Source: Alcanivorax sp. (GTDB lineage Bacteria; Pseudomonadota; Gammaproteobacteria; Pseudomonadales; Alcanivoracaceae). From it: 41,610 nt of DNA. Below the pieces are notes generated by a model that was not told the DNA's origin, did not search any database, and worked only from the letters and a program-made list of their open reading frames with translations. The position numbers and the translations under genes are program-made. The stretch lies in NCBI GenBank assembly GCA_013823245.1, contig PNLU01000019.1:1-41610 (forward strand), given 5' to 3'. Numbering within the stretch: position 1 is the first letter of the stretch; every line of letters starts with the position of its first letter. Positions 1 through 7,684 of this stretch are shown in pieces.

Positions 1-398
1 CCCCCGCGCCAGCCGCCCGGGAAGAGGCCGAACCGCCGCTGCTGGCCAACCGCGCCGAAACCCTGGTGGTGGATCAACCGGTGCGGTCCGGGCAGCAGCT
101 CTACAGCCGGGGCGACATGATCGTGCTGGCGCCGGTGGGCACCGGCGCCGAACTGCTCGCCGAAGGGCACATTCACGTCTATGCCAACCTGCGCGGCCGT
201 GCCATTGCCGGTGTGCGGGGTGACACCTCAGCACGTGTCTTCTGCCAGCAACTCAATGCCGAGCTGATCTCCATCGCGGGCCACTACCGCGTGGCCGAAG
301 ACCTGCCTGATGACTGCCGGGACAAGCCGGTACAGATTTCCCTGGACGGCGAGATCATGCAGTTCTCGCCGCTCATTCCCTCTTTGAAGCGTCGTTAA
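1..398 (+). CDS. minC: Septum site-determining protein MinC, C-terminal part (5' end outside window)
   Basis: This is the 3' part of minC, read in the frame starting at base 3 and open to the window edge. MinC is the FtsZ-polymerisation inhibitor of the Min system; with MinD it blocks Z-ring assembly at cell poles on the inner face of the membrane. The visible residues form the MinC C-terminal beta-helix domain, which dimerises and binds MinD. The strand-rich pattern around VRSGQQLYSRGDMIVLAPV and the glycine-rich GRAIAGVRGD segment are typical. The protein ends in basic residues (LKRR). A GTG at 66 lies inside the conserved domain and is not a plausible start. The stop at 396-398 is followed after 18 bases by minD, so the two genes are co-transcribed. 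The identity is secure from sequence and gene order. Confidence 0.95.
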   Translation, partial: PAPAAREEAEPPLLANRAETLVVDQPVRSGQQLYSRGDMIVLAPVGTGAELLAEGHIHVYANLRGRAIAGVRGDTSARVFCQQLNAELISIAGHYRVAEDLPDDCRDKPVQISLDGEIMQFSPLIPSLKRR

Positions 399-416
399 TC
401 TGAAGGAGAGTATTGC

Positions 417-1235
417 GTGACGAAAATCGTGGTTGTGACATCCGGCAAGGGTGGTGTCGGCAAAACCACCACCAGCGCGGCGCTGGCCACAGGACTGGCC
501 CTGCGGGGGTTCCGCACTACCGTGATCGATTTTGATGTGGGCCTGCGTAACCTGGACCTGATCATGGGTTGCGAGCGCCGCGTCGTGTACGACCTGGTTA
601 ACGTGATCAATGGCGACGCCAACATCCGCCAGGCCCTGATCAAGGACAAACGGGTCGAAAACCTGTTCATCCTGCCGGCCTCGCAGACCCGCGACAAGGA
701 CGCCCTCACCCAGGAGGGTGTAGAGCGCGTGCTCAATGCCCTGCGCGACGATATGGCCATGGACTACATCATTTGTGATAGCCCCGCCGGTATCGAGAAG
801 GGCGCCCTGATGGCGGCCTACTATGCCGATGAGGCCGTGGTGGTGACCAATCCGGAAGTCTCCAGTGTGCGCGATTCAGACCGGATGCTGGGCATTCTGG
901 CCAGCAAGACACGCCGCGCGGAACAGGGTGGTGGTGATATTCCGGCCCGGTTGCTGCTTACGCGTTACTCGCCGGAGCGCGTGACACGCGGTGAGATGCT
1001 GTCGGTGGATGACGTGCGGGAAATCCTGGCGATTGACCTGCTAGGCGTGATTCCTGAATCCCAGGCGGTGCTGAATGCGAGCAATGCCGGTTCGCCGGTC
1101 ATTCTCGACACGGAATCCGATGCCGGTCAGGCTTATCTGGATGCGGTGGCGCGTTTTCTGGGCGATGAGGTGCCGCACCGTTTCCTGACCGCGGGGCGCA
1201 AGGGCCTGCTGGGTCGTCTGTTCGGGGGGCAGTGA
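417..1235 (+). CDS. minD: Septum site-determining protein MinD (membrane ATPase)
   Basis: MinD is a ParA/Mrp-type ATPase that binds the membrane in its ATP form, recruits MinC, and is released by MinE, giving pole-to-pole oscillation. The 272-residue product is normal length. The deviant Walker A motif SGKGGVGKTTTS lies at residues 9-20, followed by the MinD signature DFDVGLRNLDLIMGCERR and the switch region DSPAGIEKGA. The C-terminus carries the basic, amphipathic membrane-targeting helix (GRKGLLGRLFGG). The start is GTG at 417, preceded by a strong GAAGGAGAG ribosome site at 402-410. The stop overlaps the minE start by one base, so the three min genes form one operon. Confidence 0.97.
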   Translation: MTKIVVVTSGKGGVGKTTTSAALATGLALRGFRTTVIDFDVGLRNLDLIMGCERRVVYDLVNVINGDANIRQALIKDKRVENLFILPASQTRDKDALTQEGVERVLNALRDDMAMDYIICDSPAGIEKGALMAAYYADEAVVVTNPEVSSVRDSDRMLGILASKTRRAEQGGGDIPARLLLTRYSPERVTRGEMLSVDDVREILAIDLLGVIPESQAVLNASNAGSPVILDTESDAGQAYLDAVARFLGDEVPHRFLTAGRKGLLGRLFGGQ

Positions 1236-1495
1236 TGAGCATCTTCAGTTATCTGCTACCGAAAAAGCAGCGTTCGGCGGCGGTCGCCAAGGAGCGTTTG
1301 CAGATCATTGTGGCGCGGGAGCGCAGTACCCGGGGCGGGCCGGATTACCTGCCGCAATTGCAGGAAGAACTGCTGGCGGTGGTGCGCAAGTACGTGCCGG
1401 TGGACCCGGATGCGGTGAATGTCCAGGTGGATCGGGATTCCGGTTGTGAAATCCTGGAACTGAACATCACCCTGCCCGAAAACCATCCCTCCTGA
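1235..1495 (+). CDS. minE: Cell division topological specificity factor MinE
   Basis: MinE stimulates MinD ATPase and confines MinCD to the poles. The product is 86 residues, the usual size. The N-terminal membrane-binding and anti-MinCD part (MSIFSYLLPKKQRSAAVAKE, then RLQIIVARER) is followed by the topological-specificity domain (LPQLQEELLAVVRKYV...). ATG at 1235 is preferred over the adjacent in-frame GTG at 1232, because it gives the conserved short N-terminus and a TGATG coupling to the minD stop. A terminator follows 33 bases after the stop, marking the end of the operon. Confidence 0.96.
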   Translation: MSIFSYLLPKKQRSAAVAKERLQIIVARERSTRGGPDYLPQLQEELLAVVRKYVPVDPDAVNVQVDRDSGCEILELNITLPENHPS

Positions 1496-1528
1496 TCCAT
1501 CTGCTGCCCTGTCGGCACGTCATACCAG

Positions 1529-1555
1529 GCCCGCTGCCAACACAGCGGGCTTTTT
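1529..1555 (+). terminator. Rho-independent terminator of minCDE
   Basis: A perfect 8-bp stem, GCCCGCTG (1529-1536) and CAGCGGGC (1543-1550), closes a 6-base loop and is followed directly by five T residues. It is correctly placed downstream of minE. Confidence 0.9.
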
Positions 1556-1586
1556 GGGGTCCCATTCTGGTTGGTTTGGCGGTCAG

Positions 1587-1705
1587 GGTTCTCGGGGGAG
1601 GGGTAAGGGCTTTCTGGACACGCTGCAAGTACGTCCCTGTAAGCTCTCGTTCGGCATCCATGCCTCTCGAAGGTCCAGAAAGCCCTTACCCCTCCCCCGA
1701 GAACC
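1587..1705. repeat. Long-hairpin repeat element A (33-bp perfect arms)
   Basis: Bases 1587-1619 and 1673-1705 are perfect 33-bp inverted repeats around a 53-base centre. The centre contains GGCATCCATGCCTCTCGA, which occurs in reverse orientation in element B. There is no open frame with plausible coding content and no transposase. It looks like a dispersed, non-autonomous intergenic palindromic element. Family membership and copy number cannot be judged from one window. Confidence 0.85.
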
Positions 1706-1835
1706 GTCGCGCACAGCCCGGTTAACCGCTTCCAGCCAACCGAAAGTTTCGTTCGCCCAGCATCACCCAGAATCTCTCACAGCAAGAACCAGACCCGCAG
1801 TTGGCTGCGTCCCGGTTGATTACTCAGAACGTGAC

Positions 1836-2029
1836 GGCCCACGGGGGCGGATACCGCTTTTCAGGACTGTCGAGAGGCATGGATGCCGAACGCAAGCCTA
1901 CAGGGGTGAGACAAGCGTTTTGCGACGCATGCGTCGCGCGCAGTCGAACGCACGCCATCTGTGATGGCGGGCCGGGCCCGGAGGGGATTTACGGCGTGTC
2001 CTGAAAAGCGGTATCCGCCCTCGTGGGCC
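1836..2029. repeat. Long-hairpin repeat element B (32-bp arms, related core)
   Basis: Arms 1836-1867 and 1998-2029 are 32-bp inverted repeats with one mismatch, but their sequence is unrelated to the arms of element A. The 130-base centre begins with the reverse complement of the element A core (CGAGAGGCATGGATGCCGAA, then a similar TACAGGG segment). It also holds a perfect 16-bp palindrome, GCGACGCATGCGTCGC (1922-1937), and a small hairpin CGCCATC/GATGGCG (1953-1969). The shared core with different arms suggests a modular repeat family. The flanking bases 1706-1835 hold no gene that I can support. Confidence 0.8.
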
Positions 2030-2327
2030 ATAACCACGGAAAAACACAGAATGGAACCCACCCAAGACCAATACTCTCTCTTGAACAACAAGATTTTCGG
2101 GTGACAATCTGTGTCACTGGGATAACCCCATCGGCTTGCATAAAAATGGTTTCGCCGGTGATTTTTTTCTGAAAAAGGGGTTTTAAGGGCAACCAAGGGG
2201 GCTCAACAGCCGTTTTTTTACTTTCGGGAAAAAATGTTGGCTATTTTATGTACCAACCGTTTTTTTTTTATGCTACTTTTCAGCCGTTGCAGTACCAAAA
2301 ACAGAGTAATGGCTTAGGAGATCAATC
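2030..2327 (+). promoter_or_regulatory. AT-rich, T-tract-rich leader upstream of the H1-like gene
   Basis: This stretch has no gene. Its composition shifts sharply to A/T with several T runs (around 2164-2170, 2212-2219 and 2260-2269). A TATGCT box at 2269-2274 could be a -10 element, about 55 bases before the start, but no good -35 box is seen at the right distance. A GGAGA ribosome site lies at 2316-2320. Such A/T tracts often mark bendable DNA bound by nucleoid proteins, which would fit autoregulation by the downstream product; that is inference. Confidence 0.4.
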
Positions 2328-3083
2328 ATGGCTCGAGTAGCGAAGAAGAAGGCAGTCCGTAAAAAGGCTGCTGCTCGCAAGACCCCGGCAGTGAAGAAAG
2401 TGGCAGTGCCGAAGTCAGTGAGCAATGCAGAAGCGAAGGTCAAACTCCAGCAGAAGGTTCTGGATCAGGCCGCCAAGAAGGTAGATCAGGCCACCACCAA
2501 GCTGGCCCAGCAGCGCAAGAAGGTCGACGCGGAGAACGCCAAGCTGGTCAAGGCCCGCGCAGACCTGAAAACCAAGCGTGAAAAGGCCCGCAAGAGCAAT
2601 GCTGCGGCGGCCAAGCGTACAGTGGAAGCCGCACGTGCCAAGGTCAACACCCTGCGTCTGAAGGTCAAGGAACTGCGCGACCAGATGAAGCTGGTGCGTG
2701 GCGAGCTGGCGGCGGCCAAGAAGCTGGTAACCCGTGAGCGCAAGAAACTGCGCACTGCCGAGCGTAACTACGCGACCAAGGTACGTGCTCAGGCTGCCAA
2801 AGACGCCAAGAAAGAGAAGGCTGCGCAGAAGAAAGCGGCTGCCAAGGCCAAAGCTGCTGCGAAGAAAGCCGCTGCGAAAGCCAAGGCTGCTGCCAAGAAA
2901 GCCGCCGCCAAGGCCAAGAAGCAGGCTCGCAAAGCCAAAACCAAGGTGAAAAAGGCGGCTGCACCGCGCAAGACCGCAGCACGCAAGACGCCTGCCCGCA
3001 AGAAAGCCGCCCGCAAGACCCCGGCGCGCAAGAAAGCGGCTCGTCGTGGTCGTCCGCCGAAGGCCAAGGCAACCGCTGGCTGA
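2328..3083 (+). CDS. Lys/Ala-rich histone H1-like DNA-binding protein (AlgP-like)
   Basis: The product is 251 residues and extremely basic. Residues 1-30 are a Lys/Arg/Ala tail. Residues about 35-165 form a long charged helical or coiled-coil segment (KLQQKVLDQAAKKVDQATTK...). Residues about 165-210 are AAAKAKAA/KKAAAKAK repeats. The end carries two copies of RKTPARKKAA and an AT-hook-like RRGRPPKAK near residues 240-247. This layout matches the AlgP (AlgR3)-type histone H1-like proteins of pseudomonads, which bind DNA without sequence specificity and can influence alginate-type gene expression. A specific regulatory role here is not shown. The start ATG has a good upstream ribosome site. The gene stands alone between an AT-rich leader and a strong terminator. 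Confidence 0.75.
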   Translation: MARVAKKKAVRKKAAARKTPAVKKVAVPKSVSNAEAKVKLQQKVLDQAAKKVDQATTKLAQQRKKVDAENAKLVKARADLKTKREKARKSNAAAAKRTVEAARAKVNTLRLKVKELRDQMKLVRGELAAAKKLVTRERKKLRTAERNYATKVRAQAAKDAKKEKAAQKKAAAKAKAAAKKAAAKAKAAAKKAAAKAKKQARKAKTKVKKAAAPRKTAARKTPARKKAARKTPARKKAARRGRPPKAKATAG

Positions 3084-3100
3084 AGGTCGTAAGCAGTAAT

Positions 3101-3128
3101 AAAAAACCCCGCTTCGGCGGGGTTTTTT
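3101..3128. terminator. Bidirectional hairpin terminator between the H1-like gene and mobA
   Basis: AAAAAACCCCGC (3101-3112), a TTCG tetraloop and GCGGGGTTTTTT (3117-3128) form a perfect 12-bp stem. The six T residues on each strand allow it to stop both the rightward H1-like transcript and the leftward mobA transcript. The two genes converge on it. Confidence 0.93.
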
Positions 3129-3148
3129 GTTTCGATCGGTAACACTCT

Positions 3149-3715
3149 TTAGTCCTGCGGCCAGTCAGCAGGCGTATTGAGGTTGTCGAAATCCCGTTGC
3201 TCGCCCGCCACACGCACTTCAATCACCGGTTTGTTGTCCAGCCAGCCATGCACGCTGCGTTGGCCGCTGTCCAGATAGCGACGCAGATCATCGGCCCATT
3301 GCTGGCGCGAGAACGCCATGCACAGCGGCTGCCGTCGCTCGCCGTCGTGCAGCACGGCGATGTGGGTGCCATCGGCACTTGCCGCAAGCAGGGCAGGCAC
3401 CAGTGATGCGGGCAGCCAGGGCATATCGCATGGCAGCACCACACAGCGGTCATGATGTGCCTTCCCCAGGCAAGCCTCGATACCCGCCAGCGGACCGGGA
3501 AAATCCGGGCGCAGATCCGGGCATACGGTGGCGCCCAGCGCACGATAGGCGGCCGTATTGCGGTTGGCGCTGATCAGAATCTGATGCGGCCCGGCAAAGC
3601 GGGCCAGGGTATGCCGGATCAGCGGCTGGCCGGCCAGCGGCAACAGCCCCTTGTCCACGCCGCCCATGCGGCGCCCTGCACCACCTGCGAGCAGGATCAG
3701 TGAACAGACTTCCAT
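3149..3715 (-). CDS. mobA: Molybdenum cofactor guanylyltransferase MobA
   Basis: MobA transfers GMP from GTP to Mo-molybdopterin, giving the guanine dinucleotide form used by DMSO reductase-family enzymes. The 188-residue product has the N-terminal nucleotidyltransferase signature LAGGAGRRMGGVDKGLLPL (residues 8-26) and the substrate-loop segment DFPGPLAGIEA. It also has the metal-site region VLPCDMPWLP and the C-terminal DFDNLNTPAD typical of MobA. The length is normal. It is a single gene, divergent from the helicase gene at 3805, and no mobB is adjacent. The mapped start ATG (complement of 3713-3715) gives a standard N-terminus. Confidence 0.93.
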   Translation of the reverse strand: MEVCSLILLAGGAGRRMGGVDKGLLPLAGQPLIRHTLARFAGPHQILISANRNTAAYRALGATVCPDLRPDFPGPLAGIEACLGKAHHDRCVVLPCDMPWLPASLVPALLAASADGTHIAVLHDGERRQPLCMAFSRQQWADDLRRYLDSGQRSVHGWLDNKPVIEVRVAGEQRDFDNLNTPADWPQD

Positions 3716-3728
3716 GCGGTCTCCCGGG

Positions 3729-3757
3729 TTGGGTCGGTCGGCGGCATCCGTTATGCT
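3729..3757 (+). promoter_or_regulatory. Candidate sigma70 promoter for the yoaA-tsaB-uppP-rsmJ operon
   Basis: TTGGGT (3729-3734) and TATGCT (3752-3757) are separated by 17 bases and lie about 48 bases upstream of the helicase start, in the divergent gap with mobA. The spacing is ideal, the -10 box is good and the -35 box is weak. Confidence 0.45.
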
Positions 3758-3804
3758 TCGCTCCTTTCCAACTCAACAGTCCTTTCTATTTCAACAGGCC
3801 CGGG

Positions 3805-5757
3805 ATGACAACGGAAGCGGCGAATCAGGTTCTTGAGATGCTGCGCGACAGCGAGCGCTTCAGTGCGGCCATCCCGGGGTTCAGTGCGCGTGAGCCGCAA
3901 CTGGACATGGCGGCCGCCGTGGCCGATACCCTGGAGTCTCTCGACACGCTGGTCGTGGAAGCGGAAACCGGCACAGGCAAGACGCTGGCCTATCTGGTGC
4001 CAGCCCTGCTGGCCGATGGCCCGACCATCGTGTCCACGGGCACCAAGAGTCTTCAGGATCAATTGTTCTTCAAGGACCTGCCGGTGGTGATCCGGGCGCT
4101 GGGCGTGCGCCGTCAGGTGGCGTTGCTGAAAGGTCGCGCCAATTATCTTTGCCCGTATCGGCTGGCGCTGCACCGTGAGGAGGCACGTTTCCTGACCCGG
4201 GAAACCGCCGAGCAGTTGCAGGTGGTAGCGCACTGGGCGGGGCGCACGCGCACCGGCGATCTGGCGGAGTTGCAGGAACTGCCGGAAGACGCGCCGGTGT
4301 GGCCGTGGGTGACCAGTACCACCGACAATTGTCTGGGGCAGGATTGTCCACAATACAGTGAGTGTCCGCTGATGCGTGCCCGGCAAGCCGCCCAGGAGGC
4401 AGATCTCGTGGTGGTCAATCATCATCTGTTTTTTGCCGATGCCGCGCTCAAGGGCGAGGGCGTGTCCGAGCTGCTGCCCAGCGCCAATGCGGTGATCTTT
4501 GACGAGGCGCATCAGTTGCCGGATGTGGCGGCGTCGTTCTTTGGTGAATCCATCAGTGCGCGCCAGATCAACGAACTGACCCGCGATCTGCTCAGCGAAG
4601 CCGGGCATACGGCAGCGGACCTGCAGGCCCTGAACAGCCTGTGCGCGGCCATTGATCGCGCCGTGGCGGACATGCGACTGGCGATGGGCGATGAAGGGCG
4701 GCGTGCGCCCTGGTCGGAAGTCGCGGGGCTGCCTGCGGTCAATGAAGCGGTCAATGCATTGCTGGCCAGGCTGGAAGAGCTGGATGAGGCGCTGACACCG
4801 CTGCACAAGACCAGCCGCGGGCTGGACAACTGTTGCCGACGTTGCAGCGAGTTGCTGGCCACGCTGAGACGGCTGGTGGCCGCAGCGGACCCACAGCAGG
4901 TGTACTGGTTCGAGAATTTCCGCCGCGCCTTCGTGTTGCATGCCACGCCGCTGACGGTGGCCGATGCCTTCGATGCACATCGTTCACGACATCGTTGTGC
5001 CTGGATATTTACCTCGGCCACCTTGTCTGTGGCCGGTGACTTCCGCCATTTCACTGAACGGCTGGGGCTGGGTGAAGTGCGCACCTTGCGCCTGGAAAGC
5101 CCGTTCGATTTTCGCCGTCAGGCGGTATTGTATGTGCCGGAAGGGCTGCCGATGCCTGACTCGCCGGATTACACCCGTGCTGTGGTCGAGGTCATGATTC
5201 CGGTGATTCGCGCAGCGGAAGGCCGAACCTTCTTCCTGTTTACCAGTCACAGGGCCTTGCGTGAGGCCGCTGAACTGCTAAGGTCACGGCTGGATTTTCC
5301 TTTGTTAGTGCAGGGCGAAGCCGGTCGGCGCCAGTTGCTGGAGTCGTTTCGCCAGCGTGGCAATGCGGTGTTGCTGGGGGCGGCCAGCTTCTGGGAAGGC
5401 ATCGACGTGCGCGGTGACACGCTCAGTTGCGTGATCATCGACAAGCTGCCGTTTGGTTCCCCGGGTGATCCGGTGGCGGCCGCCCGGATCGAAACGATTC
5501 GCCAGCGCGGCGGGCAGCCGTTTCGTGATTTCCAGCTGCCGCAGGCGGTGTTGACCCTGCGGCAAGGGGCGGGTCGCCTGATTCGCGACCCGCAGGATCG
5601 CGGTCTGCTCGTGGTGGCAGACCCGCGCATCGTCAATCGCGGCTATGGCCGCCTGTTTCTCGACAGCCTGCCGGGCATGACCCGAACCCGGAAGCAGGAG
5701 GTCGTGGAGCGCTTCTTTCGCATGCTGAAGGCGCAGGATGAACATACTGGCAATTGA
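3805..5757 (+). CDS. yoaA: DinG-family ATP-dependent DNA helicase, YoaA type
   Basis: This is an XPD/DinG-like superfamily 2 helicase of 650 residues. Walker A is in EAETGTGKTLAY and the Walker B DEAH box in VIFDEAHQLPD. Four cysteines expected to bind a 4Fe-4S cluster lie in NYLCPYR and NCLGQDCPQYSECP. The C-terminal RecA-like domain carries TSATLS, FWEGIDVRG and the arginine-rich QGAGRLIRDPQDRG motif VI. YoaA in E. coli partners with the polymerase subunit HolC (chi) and helps repair stalled forks; equivalence is from family knowledge. ATG at 3805 is chosen because the longer open frame from 3700 runs into mobA and the promoter gap. The stop overlaps the tsaB start by 20 bases. Confidence 0.88.
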   Translation: MTTEAANQVLEMLRDSERFSAAIPGFSAREPQLDMAAAVADTLESLDTLVVEAETGTGKTLAYLVPALLADGPTIVSTGTKSLQDQLFFKDLPVVIRALGVRRQVALLKGRANYLCPYRLALHREEARFLTRETAEQLQVVAHWAGRTRTGDLAELQELPEDAPVWPWVTSTTDNCLGQDCPQYSECPLMRARQAAQEADLVVVNHHLFFADAALKGEGVSELLPSANAVIFDEAHQLPDVAASFFGESISARQINELTRDLLSEAGHTAADLQALNSLCAAIDRAVADMRLAMGDEGRRAPWSEVAGLPAVNEAVNALLARLEELDEALTPLHKTSRGLDNCCRRCSELLATLRRLVAAADPQQVYWFENFRRAFVLHATPLTVADAFDAHRSRHRCAWIFTSATLSVAGDFRHFTERLGLGEVRTLRLESPFDFRRQAVLYVPEGLPMPDSPDYTRAVVEVMIPVIRAAEGRTFFLFTSHRALREAAELLRSRLDFPLLVQGEAGRRQLLESFRQRGNAVLLGAASFWEGIDVRGDTLSCVIIDKLPFGSPGDPVAAARIETIRQRGGQPFRDFQLPQAVLTLRQGAGRLIRDPQDRGLLVVADPRIVNRGYGRLFLDSLPGMTRTRKQEVVERFFRMLKAQDEHTGN

Positions 5758-6418
5758 AACCGCAACTGAAACCTGTTCCGTCGCACTCCTGCACAAGGGG
5801 ACATTGCTGGAACAGTTCGAACTGGCGCCACGGCGCCAGACCGAGCGGGTGCTGCCCATGGTGGCCAGCCTGCTTGCCGAGGCCGGGATCGGCCGACATC
5901 AACTGGACGGTATTGCCTTTGGTCAGGGCCCGGGCGCCTTTACCGGCGTGCGCGTGGCTGTGGCAGTGACCCAGGGCCTGGCGTTTGCGCTGGATCGCCC
6001 GGTGGTGGGCGTTTCAACGCTGGCATCGGCGGCCCTGTCGGCGTTTGACCGGGGGCTGGAAGGCCCCTTGCTGGTGGCTTTCGATGCGCGCATGGACGAG
6101 CTCTACCTGGGCGCCTACCGGCCCGCCGGTCAGGACCGGCTGGAGGCCCTGTTGCCGGATTGTCTGGCCCATCCCCAGGCTCTACCGGTCTTGCCCAAGG
6201 GGCTGCGTGGTGGCGCCGGGTCCGGGGTGGTGCATCAGGCTGCCTTGCAGGCCGTGGTGCCTGCGCTGTCCCAGTGGGACGCCACCATTCATCCGCGCGC
6301 GGGCACGGTGGCCCGGCTGGCGGCACCGCGGCTGGCGGCCGGCGAGGGCGTGCCCGCAGAGCAGGCGCTGCCGGTCTATTTGCGTGATCGGGTCGTGCAT
6401 ACAGGAAAGGCACAATGA
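5738..6418 (+). CDS. tsaB: tRNA t6A37 biosynthesis protein TsaB
   Basis: TsaB is the inactive Kae1-like paralogue that pairs with TsaD (and TsaE) to make N6-threonylcarbamoyl-adenosine at position 37 of ANN-decoding tRNAs. The 226-residue product has the ASKHA-fold start MNILAIETATETCSVALL and the interface segment GQGPGAFTGVRVAVAVTQGL. The C-terminal half is more variable, as is usual. The start codon lies inside the 3' end of the helicase gene, and the stop overlaps the next gene by four bases (ATGA), so translation is probably coupled along this operon. Confidence 0.95.
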   Translation: MNILAIETATETCSVALLHKGTLLEQFELAPRRQTERVLPMVASLLAEAGIGRHQLDGIAFGQGPGAFTGVRVAVAVTQGLAFALDRPVVGVSTLASAALSAFDRGLEGPLLVAFDARMDELYLGAYRPAGQDRLEALLPDCLAHPQALPVLPKGLRGGAGSGVVHQAALQAVVPALSQWDATIHPRAGTVARLAAPRLAAGEGVPAEQALPVYLRDRVVHTGKAQ

Positions 6419-6873
6419 CAATTGAATGGGACTCTCCTTCATGGGACCACCCAGAGCCCTTCATCAGCCGCATCACCGTGGCTGATGATGTGATTGACCG
6501 TATGGGCCACGCCAACAACACCGCCTACGTGCAATGGTTTGAAGTGGCAGCCTGGGCGCATACCGAAGCCCTGGGGCTCGGCTGGGAGGTTTATCAACGG
6601 CTCAATCGCGGTTTTGTGGCACGCGAAACCCGCATCCAGTACCTGCGCCCCGCACTGGCCGGGGAAACCCTGCTGGTCGCCACCTGGATCGCCCGCAACG
6701 ACCAGCGCCTGAGCATGACCCGTCACTATCAGATCGTGCGCGAGCAAGATGGCGAAACCCTGGTGCGGGGTGATACCGACTGGGTCTGCGTGGCGCTGGA
6801 CAGCGGCAAACCGAAACGCATGCCGGAAGAGTTTGTGCGCGGTTATCCCGCGCCGGACGCACAGAACGACTGA
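6415..6873 (+). CDS. Acyl-CoA thioesterase, 4HBT/YbgC-like hotdog fold
   Basis: The 152-residue protein has the hotdog thioesterase signature DRMGHANNTAYVQWFEVA near residues 27-44, where the 4HBT family carries its catalytic acidic residue and the D-x-x-G-H-x-N-N loop. The later strand pattern (ETRIQYLRPALAGETLLV, then LSMTRHYQI) fits a single hotdog domain that would act as a dimer or tetramer. The family hydrolyses acyl-CoA or related thioesters; the physiological substrate cannot be read from sequence. It overlaps tsaB by four bases and precedes uppP by 13 bases, so it belongs to the same operon. Confidence 0.85.
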   Translation: MTIEWDSPSWDHPEPFISRITVADDVIDRMGHANNTAYVQWFEVAAWAHTEALGLGWEVYQRLNRGFVARETRIQYLRPALAGETLLVATWIARNDQRLSMTRHYQIVREQDGETLVRGDTDWVCVALDSGKPKRMPEEFVRGYPAPDAQND

Positions 6874-6886
6874 CACGGGATCACTG

Positions 6887-7684
6887 ATGGATTGGCTACA
6901 GACGATCGTCCTGGCAATGATCCAGGGGCTGACTGAATTTCTTCCGGTTTCCAGCTCTGCACACCTGATCCTGCCCTCGGAAATGCTCGGTTGGGAAGAC
7001 CAGGGGCTGGCCTTTGATGTCGCGGTGCACATTGGCACCTTGTTCGCCGTGGTCTGGTATTACCGTCAGTCGCTGGGTGCCATGGCCAACGGCGCGCTGG
7101 GCGGGCTGCGCACGCGGCAGTTGAATCCGGACCTGCGCCTGGCCTTGTTGATCGGTTGGGCGACGCTGCCCGCAGTGATCGCCGGTTTTCTTGGCAAGGA
7201 TCTGATTTCCGAACACACCCGCTCTGTGGCAGTGATTGCCTCCAGTACCCTCGTCTTCGGGCTGCTGCTGTGGGTGGCGGATGTTGTCGGTCGGCGCGAA
7301 CTCACGGTTATGGGCGTGGGGCTGGGCATTGCCACGTTGATCGGCCTGGCGCAGGCGCTGGCCCTGATTCCCGGCACCTCGCGCAGCGGTGTCACCATCA
7401 CCGCGGCGCTGTTGCTGGGGTTGCGCCGCGAGGACGCGGCCAACTTCTCTTTCCTGATGTCGATTCCGGTGATTCTCGGCGCCATTGTGCTGATGAGCAC
7501 GGACCTGACCCAGGCCGAGCAGATTTTTACCATTGCTCAGTTGCTGGTGGCCTGTGTGGTGTCCGGGGTGGTGGCCTACCTGACCATCGGCTTCTTTATC
7601 GCCATGGTGAAACGCCTGGGCATGCTGCCCTTCGTGGTCTATCGCCTGGCGCTGGGCCTGTTGCTGGTGCTGTTCTTCCTGTGA
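6887..7684 (+). CDS. uppP: Undecaprenyl-diphosphate phosphatase UppP (BacA)
   Basis: UppP dephosphorylates undecaprenyl pyrophosphate to recycle the lipid carrier for peptidoglycan and surface polysaccharide synthesis, at the inner membrane. The 265-residue product has the two signature regions: GLTEFLPVSSSAHLIL near residues 14-29 and IPGTSRSGVTITAALLLG in the middle of the chain. It is strongly hydrophobic, with about eight membrane helices. ATG at 6887 gives the standard short N-terminus MDWLQTIVLAMIQ; the upstream in-frame extension overlaps the thioesterase gene and is rejected. The stop overlaps the rsmJ GTG start. Confidence 0.96.
   Translation: MDWLQTIVLAMIQGLTEFLPVSSSAHLILPSEMLGWEDQGLAFDVAVHIGTLFAVVWYYRQSLGAMANGALGGLRTRQLNPDLRLALLIGWATLPAVIAGFLGKDLISEHTRSVAVIASSTLVFGLLLWVADVVGRRELTVMGVGLGIATLIGLAQALALIPGTSRSGVTITAALLLGLRREDAANFSFLMSIPVILGAIVLMSTDLTQAEQIFTIAQLLVACVVSGVVAYLTIGFFIAMVKRLGMLPFVVYRLALGLLLVLFFL

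Noticed and set aside
1554-2196. Several open frames of 60-136 codons across the hairpin repeats
   Set aside because: They run through inverted repeats, encode Arg/Pro/Ser-rich products without homology that I recognise, and overlap each other on both strands.
3101-3128. A possible CRISPR-like or regulatory palindrome
   Set aside because: It is a single hairpin with T runs on both sides and fits a bidirectional terminator.
3700-3804. Longer N-terminus for the YoaA-type helicase
   Set aside because: The extension overlaps the mobA start and the likely promoter, and the family N-terminus fits ATG at 3805.
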